NCBI RefSeq assembly: GCF_030818895.1 | Contig: NZ_JAUTBA010000001.1 | Coordinates: forward strand, 3,658,001-3,722,000 | Direction: 5' to 3' | DNA length: 64,000 nucleotides | From: Sphingobacterium zeae | GTDB taxonomy: Bacteria > Bacteroidota > Bacteroidia > Sphingobacteriales > Sphingobacteriaceae | Shown: positions 1 through 9,274 of the stretch, in pieces | Layout: every line of letters begins with the position of its first letter | Numbering within the stretch: the first letter of the stretch is position 1 | The notes under the pieces: generated by a model | Told to the model about the DNA's origin: nothing | The model's database searches: none | Seen by the model: only the letters and a program-made list of their open reading frames with translations | Program-made: the position numbers and the translations under genes

Positions 1-1
1 C

Positions 2-442
2 TTTGAATACTCTTTTGTAGACCGTAATTATGCAGAAAAATTCAAAGACTTTCAACAGTTGGGCACACTTTCGAGCCTTTTCGCACTGTTGACCATTTTT
101 ATTTCCTGTCTCGGTTTATTTGGACTTACCGCCTATATGGCAGAGAACAGAACGAAAGAGATCGGCATCCATAAAGTACTGGGGGCTTCAATTTTTAAGA
201 TCATGCGGATGCTGTCGCAGGATTTTGTACTGCTGGTCGTTCTATCCTGCTTGGTTGCCTTTCCGATCGCCTATTATATTGCCGATCAACTCCTCAGCGA
301 ATACACGTATCGCATTGCTATCACCTGGGATATCTTTTTTGCTGCAGGATTGGGCGCGCTCATCATAGCATTGCTCACCATGAGTTATCACGCGATCAAA
401 GCAGCCCTTATCAATCCGGTTGTGAGTTTGAGAGATGAGTAA
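2..442 (+). CDS. ABC transporter permease, C-terminal end (partial, MacB/FtsX type)
   Basis: The reading frame is open from the first bases of the window, so the gene begins upstream; the TTG at 59 is not its start. About 146 residues are present. They show the FtsX-like permease ending: a hydrophobic segment (LFALLTIFISCLGLFGLTAY), the short cytoplasmic motif RTKEIGIHKVLGAS that is characteristic of MacB-type permeases, then two further membrane segments and a short tail ending RDE. Such proteins are the membrane half of mechanotransmitting ABC systems that act on periplasmic substrates or efflux partners. The last 19 codons lie inside a 185-bp repeat that recurs at 1854. The substrate cannot be told from this fragment. 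Confidence 0.85.
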   Translation, partial: FEYSFVDRNYAEKFKDFQQLGTLSSLFALLTIFISCLGLFGLTAYMAENRTKEIGIHKVLGASIFKIMRMLSQDFVLLVVLSCLVAFPIAYYIADQLLSEYTYRIAITWDIFFAAGLGALIIALLTMSYHAIKAALINPVVSLRDE

Positions 443-569
443 AATAACAGTGAAAAAGGATATTCCGCTGCAATACGGATTACCTAAAAGTTACCGTTGC
501 AGCTGCCGGCTATCTCGACTTTTTAGGTAACGATGAAGGAATCAGACATTTTAAGCAAGCTGTATAACC
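385..569. repeat. 185-bp direct repeat, copy A (contains the permease 3' end)
   Basis: This stretch matches 1854..2038 with only two mismatches that I can find by eye. It covers the last codons of the permease gene, its stop codon and the following hairpin. Homology starts at TTATCACGCG and ends at GTATAACC. The second copy has no gene in front of it, so copy A is probably the source. Confidence 0.9.
480..530. terminator. Stem-loop after the permease gene
   Basis: TTACCTAAAAGT (480-491) pairs with ACTTTTTAGGTAA (518-530) with one bulged base and a 26-base loop. It lies between the convergent permease and lipoprotein genes and could stop transcription from both sides. There is no strong U-run, so the call is moderate. 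The same structure recurs in copy B at about 1949-1999. Confidence 0.45.
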
Positions 570-586
570 TACCCGTGTTCAAATTG

Positions 587-1453
587 CTATTTCTGTGCTG
601 CGGGCTCGGCATGCACCCAATAGCTAAAAGCCTCATCTTCATCGTTTTTAAGGTGCAATAATGCAATATTTGACTTGGGGGTTTTCCAGATTTTGAGCAC
701 CTCATCTTTTGCCACATCGGCCTTAAAAAGTTGCTTAAACTGTTCACTCAACAGCTCTTTATCGCCTTCAAAATTCGCATTTCCATATAATTTTGTCATA
801 TATGCAGACAGCGCATCCCTTTCTTTCTTTCCCAGATTAATTATGTTTTGTCTATAATCGATCGAATCAAAAGCAACTGTCAGTCCTGAATAAACCGTAT
901 TTCCTGATTTTCTATTCAGAATGCGAAATTGATAGCCTAGTGTACCATTGGTTGTATAGCCTGTATTTTGATTGATATTGTCTATTCTGTTCCAGTCCAC
1001 ATTCAAGAAATCTGCATTTGCATTTATCTTGATATAGGTAGAATCCCTTACAACCCTCTTGTTGTCTTTATAACCTGACAGATAAGTTTTATAGGTACCG
1101 GGCAAATAAAAGTAGTGTCCCCATGCTGATTTTAAAGAAAGCGAACCTGTTCCCTTCGCTAAAAGATTGACTCGACTGGGACTACCCTCTACTTCCCAAA
1201 AAAGAGAATCAAGTTCACTATACTTAACCGGAAGGCCAATCCATTCTTTTAGCTCATCAATGGTGCTGTCTTTCATGGTAAAGACCACCATATTAAATAT
1301 ATTGGCTGTTTTAACATCCGTTTCGAGGCGCAGTGGCATCATTGTTAACGATTCTTTGGGAATTTCTTCGTCCGTATCCAAATCGTTGTATTTATCGGAA
1401 CAGCTGGCCATGAGCAGAAAGGAAAAAGCAAGTAAACTTAAATAGTTGAACAT
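587..1453 (-). CDS. Hypothetical lipoprotein
   Basis: The protein is about 288 residues long. The ATG at 1453 is preferred over a start 15 codons upstream because it puts a signal peptide (MFNYLSLLAFSFLLMASC) right at the N-terminus with lipobox LMASC, followed by SDKYNDLDTDEE. It should therefore be lipid-anchored, probably on the outer membrane. The middle (WEVEGSPSRVNLLAKGTGSL and onward) looks like extracellular beta-sandwich sequence of the kind found in small Bacteroidota surface lipoproteins. I do not recognise a named family. It stands alone between two copies of a direct repeat, converging on the permease gene. Confidence 0.75.
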   Translation of the reverse strand: MFNYLSLLAFSFLLMASCSDKYNDLDTDEEIPKESLTMMPLRLETDVKTANIFNMVVFTMKDSTIDELKEWIGLPVKYSELDSLFWEVEGSPSRVNLLAKGTGSLSLKSAWGHYFYLPGTYKTYLSGYKDNKRVVRDSTYIKINANADFLNVDWNRIDNINQNTGYTTNGTLGYQFRILNRKSGNTVYSGLTVAFDSIDYRQNIINLGKKERDALSAYMTKLYGNANFEGDKELLSEQFKQLFKADVAKDEVLKIWKTPKSNIALLHLKNDEDEAFSYWVHAEPAAQK

Positions 1454-1571
1454 TATAAACGAGTTAAAGAGATAAATTATGTGGTTGTAAACACGCAAAT
1501 ATACAAAATATTTAATTAATTAAATAAAAAGTACAACAATTTTCTATTTCCATTAATTATCCACTATATAT

Positions 1572-1858
1572 TTTTTTCATACTTACAGCTTTTTAAAATC
1601 ATTCCCTTATTTATTCGAGCAATGCAGGAGAACAAAGAATTGAAAGCCTGGCATTGCGACTGCCCATCCACCAATACCAACTTCGATAAATCAGCAGGTA
1701 TAGGAATAGAAAATATAGCGTTCTGACTGTCAAGATCTGAAGGGATCTGGCGTACATATGAATCACTGTCCGAGCACAGCGAGTTTGATTCCTATAGTCA
1801 GAGAACTAAAAAGATGACACAAAAGAATGCAATGATCTATTCCATACGTGCATTTATC
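1572..1858. repeat. 287-bp non-coding repeat, copy 1
   Basis: This region matches 10481..10766 over its whole length at roughly 90 percent or better by eye, with scattered substitutions and a few one-base indels. In the other copy the same sequence fills exactly the space between two genes of the phage-like cassette, including the first three codons of one (ATGAAAAAA read on the minus strand) and the last two codons and stop of the other. Here no coding sequence follows on either side. The shared TTATC at 1854-1858 is also the first part of the next repeat. Confidence 0.85.
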
Positions 1859-2038
1859 ACGCGATCAAAGCAGCCCTTATCAATCCGGTTGTGAGTTTGA
1901 GAGATGAGTAAAATAACAGTGAAAAAGGATATTCCGCTGCAATACGGATTACCTAAAAGTTACCGTTTCAGCTGCCGGCTATCTCGACTTTTTAGGTAAC
2001 GATGAAGGAATCAGGCATTTTAAGCAAGCTGTATAACC
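1854..2038. repeat. 185-bp direct repeat, copy B
   Basis: This is a near-identical copy of 385..569 (differences seen at the G/T in the loop region and an A/G near the end). It carries the final codons and stop of the permease gene without the rest of the gene, so it is a non-functional duplication. It directly abuts the 287-bp repeat. Confidence 0.9.
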
Positions 2039-2078
2039 ATAGCAGAATACTATAAATATTGTACCTGCTATGGTTATA
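2032..2078 (-). terminator. Terminator of the metallophosphoesterase operon
   Basis: TATAACCATAGCAG (2032-2045) and CTGCTATGGTTATA (2065-2078) form a perfect 14-bp stem with a 19-base AT-rich loop, just downstream of the stop codon of the minus-strand phosphoesterase gene at 2116. The position fits a transcription terminator for the five-gene Sus operon. Confidence 0.6.
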
Positions 2079-2115
2079 AGTCTACTCATTAAGTAATTAC
2101 GACCGTGGAACAATC

Positions 2116-2946
2116 TTACTTGACATACTTCCAGCTAAAATCTCTTCCTTTAACATGTACTTCGAGATGTCCCGGTGCTGTACCCTCAAAAGCACCCTGC
2201 CACCAATTTCCGGACACGGCCCCTGCAGTAATAAACTGAACACCTTTCACTTTAATCTCTTCATACAAATGCATATGCCCCTGCAGCACTAACTTTAGGT
2301 TATGCTCTTTGAAAAGGTCGAACACCTGTTTTTGGTTTAAAAAAGTATCCGCAGCCGTATACCGCCCCTCCAGCACTGGATAATAAACCGATAAAAATGG
2401 GATATGCGAAATAATTACCAAAGGTTGGTCTTTGGCTGTGGTTTTCACAAGGTTCTGCAGCCATTCCAGCTGCTGGTCACCAATAACATAGTGGTTATCT
2501 CTGGTTTCCACACTATTGAGCACAATAAACCTCCATCCCTTATGGTCAAAGCTAAAATAAGTCTGGCCAAAAGTCTTTTCGAAGAGTTCAAAATCGTTGC
2601 TACCGTTACGCATATCGCGCGGCAAGCGGTCGTGGTTGCCGACAGCCATTCGGTACGGCTTTTTTGCGCGGTCAAAAAGCCCTTTCAATGACTTAAGGCG
2701 CTTTTCGCCAGCCGGGAGATCAGCCGCTTTTAAATTGTCAATATCGACATTGTCGCCACCACTGAGCAACAAGTCCACCGCTGGCGGAAGTGATTTTAAC
2801 CTATGCTCCACCTGACCAAGGGTCGAATCACTATAAACGTGCATGTCGGTTAGAAACGCAAACTTAAATTCCTGTGCACACACTGTCTCCAGTCTAGAAA
2901 ACACAATAAAAAGAAAAGATAAAATAGCTGTTGTTAAATGATTCAT
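2116..2946 (-). CDS. Secreted calcineurin-like metallophosphoesterase
   Basis: About 276 residues with an N-terminal signal peptide (MNHLTTAILSFLFIVFSRLETVCA). The five metal-binding blocks of calcineurin-like phosphoesterases are in order: FLTDMHVYSD, GGDNVD, VGNHDRLP, ISHIP and LQGHMHLY. The enzyme should hydrolyse phosphomonoesters or diesters with two metal ions in the periplasm or at the surface. ATG at 2946 overlaps the TAA of susD by one base (TAATG), so the two are translationally linked; another ATG two codons upstream is also possible. Its place as last gene of the Sus operon suggests that the imported ligand is phosphorylated, for example a phosphodiester or sugar phosphate. The exact substrate is unknown. 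Confidence 0.85.
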   Translation of the reverse strand: MNHLTTAILSFLFIVFSRLETVCAQEFKFAFLTDMHVYSDSTLGQVEHRLKSLPPAVDLLLSGGDNVDIDNLKAADLPAGEKRLKSLKGLFDRAKKPYRMAVGNHDRLPRDMRNGSNDFELFEKTFGQTYFSFDHKGWRFIVLNSVETRDNHYVIGDQQLEWLQNLVKTTAKDQPLVIISHIPFLSVYYPVLEGRYTAADTFLNQKQVFDLFKEHNLKLVLQGHMHLYEEIKVKGVQFITAGAVSGNWWQGAFEGTAPGHLEVHVKGRDFSWKYVK

Positions 2947-4745
2947 TACCATCCAAATAGTTGTTTAAGATTATTATTTAAAAGTACTTCCCCTTGTGGT
3001 ATGGGACGATAGTAGAATTTTGGCGATTCAAAAATTCCGGTGTTTTCGATTGTTTCGACGGTACCACTATTTCCATCCGAAAGAAATACCCCCACATCCT
3101 GCCCAAAGCGTCCTACGCGATAATACTGCAATTCGCGACCTAGGCTGTTTTTCTCCTTCACTGCCGGAATGGATGATGAGGAAGCCAGCAATACGATATC
3201 CGGAACACCATCTCCCGTCATGTCATGCTGCCCCAAGCCGGAGAAGTAAATACCTTCACGTTTGTTTTTTAACAATTCACCCACATTCCAGCGCATCAGA
3301 TCGTTAAAACGGAAACCCTCGAACGCAAGTTCGACCCGACGCTCTCTCCGGATCTCTAACACTAGATTACGCTGGTTGCTTTCGACATTGGAGTAACGTG
3401 TCGCCATAACTGGATCGATACCTACGCCTACAACCATATCTGGCATACCCGCACGTCTACGCAACAAATTAATACTGCGGTCAAGATCAGCCTGCGTCAG
3501 CTGTCCGAGCTCGGCCTTTGCTTCAGCAAAATTCAATAAAACCTCCGCATAGCGATATAAAGGAATATCGAGATTATTGCGCGCTTCCAAACTAAGCGTA
3601 TTTTGAAATCCCTTGATCTGGTGGTAGCCCGAGAAGTTTTTGGCCAGCTGCTGCACATACAATCCGGCACCCTGTGCATAGGTATGCGAATAGATCAATT
3701 GCCATCCCGGATAAGCATACGTTTGTGCCAGACGTGGATCGCGGTTTTCGAACTCTTTGACGAAGGTATTTTTTTCATAACCTGGCTGGGCCGCATAAAA
3801 TGAACCATCTTTCATCAGGTAGGCCTGCACAAGATCACGCAAAGGATAGTACTCATAATTACCAAACATACCCGGCCATGAATCTGCGTTGAGTACATTG
3901 TTGGCATAAAAGCGTCCAAGTACGATCTCTTTGTTATTTTCAAGATTTTCACTAAAAAATAAAGTGCCGTAGTCCTGATTGGGCTTACCGGTATTGTATA
4001 TACTGAAACCGCCCTCGCGCATCTGCTGATCACTCAACGCTTGTGCTTTGTTCAAAAATTCAGTCGCCGTGGTTTTCAATTCCAGTTCGTTGTGGTATTT
4101 CCGGTAAGTTCCCTCATACAGGGCAAAGCGGCCATATTCCTGCAGCACCACCCACTTGTTGACCGTACCCGATTTGATCCGCGGCTGTACGTTCTGTGCG
4201 GCAAATTCAAAATCTTCCATGATTTTCTGCACGACCGTCGCTCGTGGGTCGCGCTTGGCAAAAAGATAATCCGTATCTCCAACCTCCAGTGCTTTATCCA
4301 CCCAGGGCACATCTGAGAAACGCTGCACTTTCTCTACGTAAAATCGAGCGCGAAAATAACGGCCTAGCCCCTCATAATGTGCCTTTTCACTCTCACTGAT
4401 CTTAGCCTTGCCCATATGCTGTAGAAAGAAATTTATTTTGCGGAGCTGATCCCAGCTCCAGCCTCCTGAGATCGTCGCCGCAGAGGCATTACCGGCCATA
4501 ATGGTTTTTATCTCCGTATTGCCTGTTGTACTTGCATTGTCTGTAGTAGCATCCGATTGATAGATCCCTATTCCTGAAAAATTGTACAATCCATTGATAT
4601 ACAACTCCAGGTCGGTCGCTGTATTGAAGAAATTTTCGTTATTGATCGCAGTCTCTGGAACACGATCCAAGTAGTTGTCGTTACAGCTTCCAAGCAGAGA
4701 AAGACCTGAACATACAACGGCTAATTTTATATATTTATTTATCAT
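2946..4745 (-). CDS. SusD/RagB-family nutrient-binding outer-membrane lipoprotein
   Basis: About 599 residues. The ATG at 4745 gives a short lipoprotein signal (KLAVVCSGLSLLGSC) with the lipobox LLGSC, then NDNYLDRVPETAI, the usual SusD N-terminus. The C-terminal half holds the family stretch DIPLYRYAEVLLNFAEAKAE and ends in PIPQGEVLLNNNLKQLFGW. SusD proteins sit as a lid on a SusC channel and bind the ligand outside the cell. The gene starts 10 bases after the susC stop and is followed by the phosphoesterase with overlapping stop and start codons. Length is typical of a large SusD. Confidence 0.93.
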   Translation of the reverse strand: MINKYIKLAVVCSGLSLLGSCNDNYLDRVPETAINNENFFNTATDLELYINGLYNFSGIGIYQSDATTDNASTTGNTEIKTIMAGNASAATISGGWSWDQLRKINFFLQHMGKAKISESEKAHYEGLGRYFRARFYVEKVQRFSDVPWVDKALEVGDTDYLFAKRDPRATVVQKIMEDFEFAAQNVQPRIKSGTVNKWVVLQEYGRFALYEGTYRKYHNELELKTTATEFLNKAQALSDQQMREGGFSIYNTGKPNQDYGTLFFSENLENNKEIVLGRFYANNVLNADSWPGMFGNYEYYPLRDLVQAYLMKDGSFYAAQPGYEKNTFVKEFENRDPRLAQTYAYPGWQLIYSHTYAQGAGLYVQQLAKNFSGYHQIKGFQNTLSLEARNNLDIPLYRYAEVLLNFAEAKAELGQLTQADLDRSINLLRRRAGMPDMVVGVGIDPVMATRYSNVESNQRNLVLEIRRERRVELAFEGFRFNDLMRWNVGELLKNKREGIYFSGLGQHDMTGDGVPDIVLLASSSSIPAVKEKNSLGRELQYYRVGRFGQDVGVFLSDGNSGTVETIENTGIFESPKFYYRPIPQGEVLLNNNLKQLFGW

Positions 4746-4754
4746 GATAAGCAA

Positions 4755-7700
4755 TTAAAAGGTGACTTGAATACCTGCAGAAAAACTTCGCTGAAATGGA
4801 TAAGTAAGCCCATTACCTACACGGTCCGAACCTGCAGTTGGATTGGTATACGTATTTTCGTTCAGTGTCTCCGGATCAAAATAGCGCTTCACAGCAGACC
4901 ATTCGATGATATTTTCAGCACTTAGATAAACACGTAGGTTATTGATCTTGGCGCGTGAAGTAATAGATTTGGGTAAGGTATACCCTATCGTCAGGTTTTT
5001 CAGACGTAGATAGGCCGCATTCAGCAAATAATTGGTCTGCGGAATGGCCAGTCCTTGGGCCTGGTCAATCCGGGTACCCAAGTTACGGTCGGCCAGCCAG
5101 GATTGTAAGATCGGGTAAGCCGCATTGAGATTTTGATCGGCCAGTCCCAAATTCAAATAAGCTTGTGAATGTTTCGCGCGGTCGATGTCCGAATCACTTC
5201 CCGGACGGTAGAAATCAAGCAAGTGCCCATAAAAGTTACCATAAGGCTGTTGGTATGTCCCCCAATATAGGTAGTCCAACGGATAATAATCGCGTTTACC
5301 AATGCCTTGAAAAAATGCCCTAAGATCGAAACCTTTCCAATCTGCAGACAGGTCTATACCAAATTGGTAACGTGGCGTGGAGTTACCAATGATCTTGAGG
5401 TCTTTGGTATCGCCCAGAGTATATCCCTTTTCAATCTTACCGTTACCATCCTGATCCACATAAGTAGGCCATCCTGGTACGATAGACAAGGCTCCCCAAG
5501 GAATAATCGAAGTCTGGTCCAGCTTGGCAATCTGCGCCTCATCTTTAAAAAGCCCGTTGCTTTCAAGCCCCCAGATCTCACCCATTTGCATGCCCTCATA
5601 ATACTGGAGAATACTTTTATTAGGATTATCAAAACGTGTAATTTTGGACTGTGAATCCGACAGCAACAGCTTGGCATTGAAGCGCAAGGGCGCATTGGCC
5701 AATTCAAAGCGATCCTGAAAATTGACAGTCAATTCCCAGCCGTTGGTCTTTAGATCCGCTGCATTCTCGCGAGGCTCACTTGCCCCCAAAATGTTAGGCA
5801 GGTCTTTGCCTAGTGTTAGCATACCTAAGGTACGTCTGGAATAATAGTCAAAACTAGCCGAAAGCTTATTTTTCAAAACGGCGACATCCAGACCGACATT
5901 GGCGGTATTGACCTTCTCCCAGGTATAATTTGGCGACACCAACGAAGGAACCTGTATATAGATACCGCGTTCACTGCCAAACAAATAATCCGTATCCTTT
6001 TTTTCCATCGAAGGGAGGTAGCCATAGTTTGAGACAGACTGGTTGCCCAACTGACCGTACGAGGCTCTGATTTTTAACAAATCAAGCCCTGATACAGCGG
6101 ACATAAAGTTTTCACGATCAATGCGCCAAGCTGCGGAACCTGAAGGGAAAAAACCAAAACGATTGGTTTTCGGGAAGCGGGAAGAACCGTCATAACGACC
6201 ATTCAATTCGACAATATATTTGTCGTCATACGTGTAGTTCAACCGATAAAATGCACCACGTAAGGCATAAGTATCAATAGCTTCACCCATTTTCATTGTT
6301 CCTGTTGCAAACTGAATGGTTGGAAAGGATTCTGAAATAAGTCCGGCACGCTCAGCAGTGATCACTTCATACCGATAATCCTCCTGGTTAAAACCCAGTA
6401 CCGCACTGACCTGATGTTTATTAAAAGATTGCAAGTATGTACCATAGATATTATAAACATTATAATAGGAAAAACCTGCTTCACGATAAGCCCCTGTTGT
6501 CCCCTCTTTACGGACATCATCCGGTCCATAACCGATTGCGTACTGCTTGGTGTACCAGTTGCGGTTTAAGGAATTGCGCTGAAAAGTGTAGTCGGCACTG
6601 ACTTTAAATTTATTTCCAAAAAAGCGAAGCTCAGTATTAAAGGTAGATTGTACATCCAGACGTTTACGATCACTTTTACCGCCATCCACCATTTGTGCGG
6701 CAATAATACCTGCCGAAGAATTGGCCCATGTTCCATCCGGGTTCTTATCAAAAGAAGTTGGAAAAATATTATAGATATCGGGCAAACTCATCTGAGAAGG
6801 CGTAAGCCTACGTGTACTTCCGATCACTGTATTGTTACCAAATGAAATAAAATCAGAAAGCCTATAGTTTACTTTGGAACGCAGATTATAGCGGTCAAAA
6901 TAATCCTCTGCTAGCTTAACAGGCGAATTTTGTCGGTTGTAGCTACCACTGATATAGTATTGTACTTTTTCATTTGAACCCGAGATTGACAAGTCGTGTG
7001 TATTTGTTGCATTCCAGTCGGACAAGAAATAGCGTGTCCAATCCCTATTACCCATATATTCCCAGAGCTTGGAATCTGAGGGGTTGATACGCACACCGGC
7101 AATGGAAGGGTTGTCAGATCGCTCTTTTGCATATTGGTAAAACTGGTCCGAATAGTTGACATTATCCCAGGGTGTATTATCGGTCGAAGTTTCCAATAGC
7201 CTCGAAAACACATAAGGGTCCGTTATTTTATCGGGCATTACTGTCGGGGTATTCCATGTAAAGTTATTTGAATAATTCACTTTCACATCGCCTTTCCCTG
7301 TTTTTGTCGTGATGATCAGAACCCCAAAGGAGGCACGGGCCCCGTAGATCGCCGCAGCCGACGCATCTTTGATCACCGTAAATGATTCAATATCCTGTGG
7401 CGCAATCCGGATTAATTCGGCCGCCGAAATAGGAACATTATCTACTAAAATTAATGGATCGCCTCCATTGATCGATGTAATTCCACGGATATTGATTTTA
7501 GGTTCCGCTCCTGGTGCTCCGGAGTTGAACTGTATATTCAAGTTGGGTGAAATCCCCTGAAGCCCTTGCGCAGCATTGGAAATAGGGCGGCTTTCGAGCA
7601 CATCGCCACTAATCTGATCTACAGCACCAGAGAGGTTGGTTTTTTTCTGAGTACCATACCCCACAACGACCACCTCGTCCATTTGATTTGAAGCTGCGTC

Positions 7701-8057
7701 TGTGAGTTGAAAGACCACGCTCGATCTTTTACCGGAGGTAACAATATACTGGCACTCCTCTTTTGGCAGTAGTCCTGTATAAGTCACCAAAATACAATAG
7801 TTGCTATCCACCGGCAAATTATTGAACACGGCTTTCCCCTGCTGATCAGCCTGACCGGATCGTTTCAGGTTGCTATTCTTGTTTTTTATGGTCACCGTTG
7901 CATTGGCCAAACCTTTTGACTTCGCATCCTGCACGATGACAACAAGTTCCCCGCTTTGTTGGGCAAAACCCTTTTGGCCAAAAGCAATTGCTAGTAGCAG
8001 TAATAAAGCCGCCTTGGCTGGCCTTTTACCTGTTGAAAATTGTTGCATAGTTTTCAT
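4755..8057 (-). CDS. SusC/RagA-family TonB-dependent outer-membrane transporter
   Basis: 1100 residues. A signal peptide (to about residue 33, GQKGFA) is followed by a carboxypeptidase-regulatory-like beta domain (about 37-115), then the conserved SusC block DEVVVVGYGTQKKTNLSGAV, the plug domain (GLQGISPNLN, INIRGITSING, DPLILVDNVP, VIKDASAAAIYGARASFGV) and the beta-barrel, ending in the aromatic FSAGIQVTF. It imports an oligomeric ligand using TonB energy. It heads the operon susC-susD-phosphoesterase and lies directly downstream of the FecI/FecR pair, which should control it through a signal from the plug or N-terminal region. No classical secretin/TonB short N-terminal signalling domain is evident. 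Confidence 0.95.
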   Translation of the reverse strand: MKTMQQFSTGKRPAKAALLLLLAIAFGQKGFAQQSGELVVIVQDAKSKGLANATVTIKNKNSNLKRSGQADQQGKAVFNNLPVDSNYCILVTYTGLLPKEECQYIVTSGKRSSVVFQLTDAASNQMDEVVVVGYGTQKKTNLSGAVDQISGDVLESRPISNAAQGLQGISPNLNIQFNSGAPGAEPKINIRGITSINGGDPLILVDNVPISAAELIRIAPQDIESFTVIKDASAAAIYGARASFGVLIITTKTGKGDVKVNYSNNFTWNTPTVMPDKITDPYVFSRLLETSTDNTPWDNVNYSDQFYQYAKERSDNPSIAGVRINPSDSKLWEYMGNRDWTRYFLSDWNATNTHDLSISGSNEKVQYYISGSYNRQNSPVKLAEDYFDRYNLRSKVNYRLSDFISFGNNTVIGSTRRLTPSQMSLPDIYNIFPTSFDKNPDGTWANSSAGIIAAQMVDGGKSDRKRLDVQSTFNTELRFFGNKFKVSADYTFQRNSLNRNWYTKQYAIGYGPDDVRKEGTTGAYREAGFSYYNVYNIYGTYLQSFNKHQVSAVLGFNQEDYRYEVITAERAGLISESFPTIQFATGTMKMGEAIDTYALRGAFYRLNYTYDDKYIVELNGRYDGSSRFPKTNRFGFFPSGSAAWRIDRENFMSAVSGLDLLKIRASYGQLGNQSVSNYGYLPSMEKKDTDYLFGSERGIYIQVPSLVSPNYTWEKVNTANVGLDVAVLKNKLSASFDYYSRRTLGMLTLGKDLPNILGASEPRENAADLKTNGWELTVNFQDRFELANAPLRFNAKLLLSDSQSKITRFDNPNKSILQYYEGMQMGEIWGLESNGLFKDEAQIAKLDQTSIIPWGALSIVPGWPTYVDQDGNGKIEKGYTLGDTKDLKIIGNSTPRYQFGIDLSADWKGFDLRAFFQGIGKRDYYPLDYLYWGTYQQPYGNFYGHLLDFYRPGSDSDIDRAKHSQAYLNLGLADQNLNAAYPILQSWLADRNLGTRIDQAQGLAIPQTNYLLNAAYLRLKNLTIGYTLPKSITSRAKINNLRVYLSAENIIEWSAVKRYFDPETLNENTYTNPTAGSDRVGNGLTYPFQRSFSAGIQVTF

Positions 8058-8126
8058 TAATAATTGAGCATAGTTTTCCCAGGCCTCCCTAAAAAGAGAG
8101 GCTCAATAGTGTTTTTTTTTGGCTTT

Positions 8127-9167
8127 TTATTGACTGTTTTTTAAGATCGTATAGGTATTTGTTTCGGTATTAAACTTGAGTTCGAGCTCATTTGCGATAC
8201 AGATCGTTTGCAGAATCTGCGCGACCTCATTTTCTGTTGTATATGTACCATAGAATGATAGTCCTGACACATCGTCCGGAGAAAAGAGAATCGTTGTGCG
8301 GTAGAAAGACGCCAAGGCAGGGAGCACTTCCGCCAAAGGCTTGTGGTGAAATTCCAATATCGTTGGTACGATCTCTTCCACTGGTCTTTCCAGTTTCAAA
8401 TCAGGTTCTTTTTTGGGTTGTACAACTTTTTCCGCCCAAATTTGCCCTGGATTCAAATAGGCAAGAAGCTTATCTTCCCCATTTTCGCCACGCTCCTTAA
8501 TGGAAACTCTTCCTGTGATCAGGCGCACACTAGGCTTCCTGTTTTTGGCCTCCTGCACAACCCAAAAAGAAGTTCCTAAAGCCGTTGTCAGGATATTGCC
8601 CGATAGCACTGTAAATGGGCGCGATTTATCGTGTGACACCTCAAAAAAAGCCTTTCCTTGTAATTGAATCGCGCGCTGCTTTGCTGGAAAGGGTTGCATC
8701 AAGGAGATTGAAGAATTTGCCAAAACACGGACTTTACTGCCATCTTCCAATACAATCGTGCTATCCTGTACAACTGCATAGGTTATCACTTTGGACTTAT
8801 CGACCATTTTTTCGACTTTAACGAACTGCCTATTTTGGGCATCCCCGCCACTATTCCGGTCGAGTAGATACCATCCAAATGAAAAACAAAAAAGAACAAC
8901 TGCGGCAACCTTACCCCATAACAGCCAAGGTGGATATGCGATTTTAGTAGGTGTTTCGGTGGCTAGCAAACGGAGGTCTATCTTTTCTTTCATCCGCGTT
9001 TGAACTCCTTCCATATCGAAGCGGTCCCCTTCATCATCGAAGCGATAACTTTCATTTACATCAAGCTCCCGCAGCCATCGTGTCAAATGTGCACGTTCTG
9101 CATCCGTCAGCTTTGCTGTTGAATACCTTTCGATCAATTTTTCCAGTTCTCTTTTTTTATCCTGCAT
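8127..9167 (-). CDS. FecR-family anti-sigma factor
   Basis: 346 residues. The N-terminal 75 residues are cytoplasmic (start MQDKKRELEKLIERYSTAKL), one membrane helix follows (about 82-102, GKVAAVVLFCFSFGWYLL), then the periplasmic FecR domain (VVQDSTIVLEDGSKVRVLAN, GKAFFEVSHDKSRPF, LGTSFWV) and a C-terminal DUF4974 domain (LEFHHKPLAEVLPALASFY, FYGTYTTENEVAQILQTI). It should hold the sigma factor encoded just upstream until the SusC partner signals ligand. It lies 107 bases after the sigma gene and 69 bases before susC, all on the minus strand. Confidence 0.93.
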   Translation of the reverse strand: MQDKKRELEKLIERYSTAKLTDAERAHLTRWLRELDVNESYRFDDEGDRFDMEGVQTRMKEKIDLRLLATETPTKIAYPPWLLWGKVAAVVLFCFSFGWYLLDRNSGGDAQNRQFVKVEKMVDKSKVITYAVVQDSTIVLEDGSKVRVLANSSISLMQPFPAKQRAIQLQGKAFFEVSHDKSRPFTVLSGNILTTALGTSFWVVQEAKNRKPSVRLITGRVSIKERGENGEDKLLAYLNPGQIWAEKVVQPKKEPDLKLERPVEEIVPTILEFHHKPLAEVLPALASFYRTTILFSPDDVSGLSFYGTYTTENEVAQILQTICIANELELKFNTETNTYTILKNSQ

Positions 9168-9274
9168 ACACCTTATAGTTGCAGCAATGGGATGATCGTA
9201 CCATCCCAGATAGGTTAAGTTTGTATAAAGTTTAGTTTAAGAAAATATGATGGCGGCAGCGATAGGACATTAGG

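Noticed and set aside
8060..8125. Hairpin and T-run between FecR and SusC as a terminator
   Set aside because: The T-run lies on the wrong side of the stem for minus-strand transcription; it is more likely part of the susC leader.
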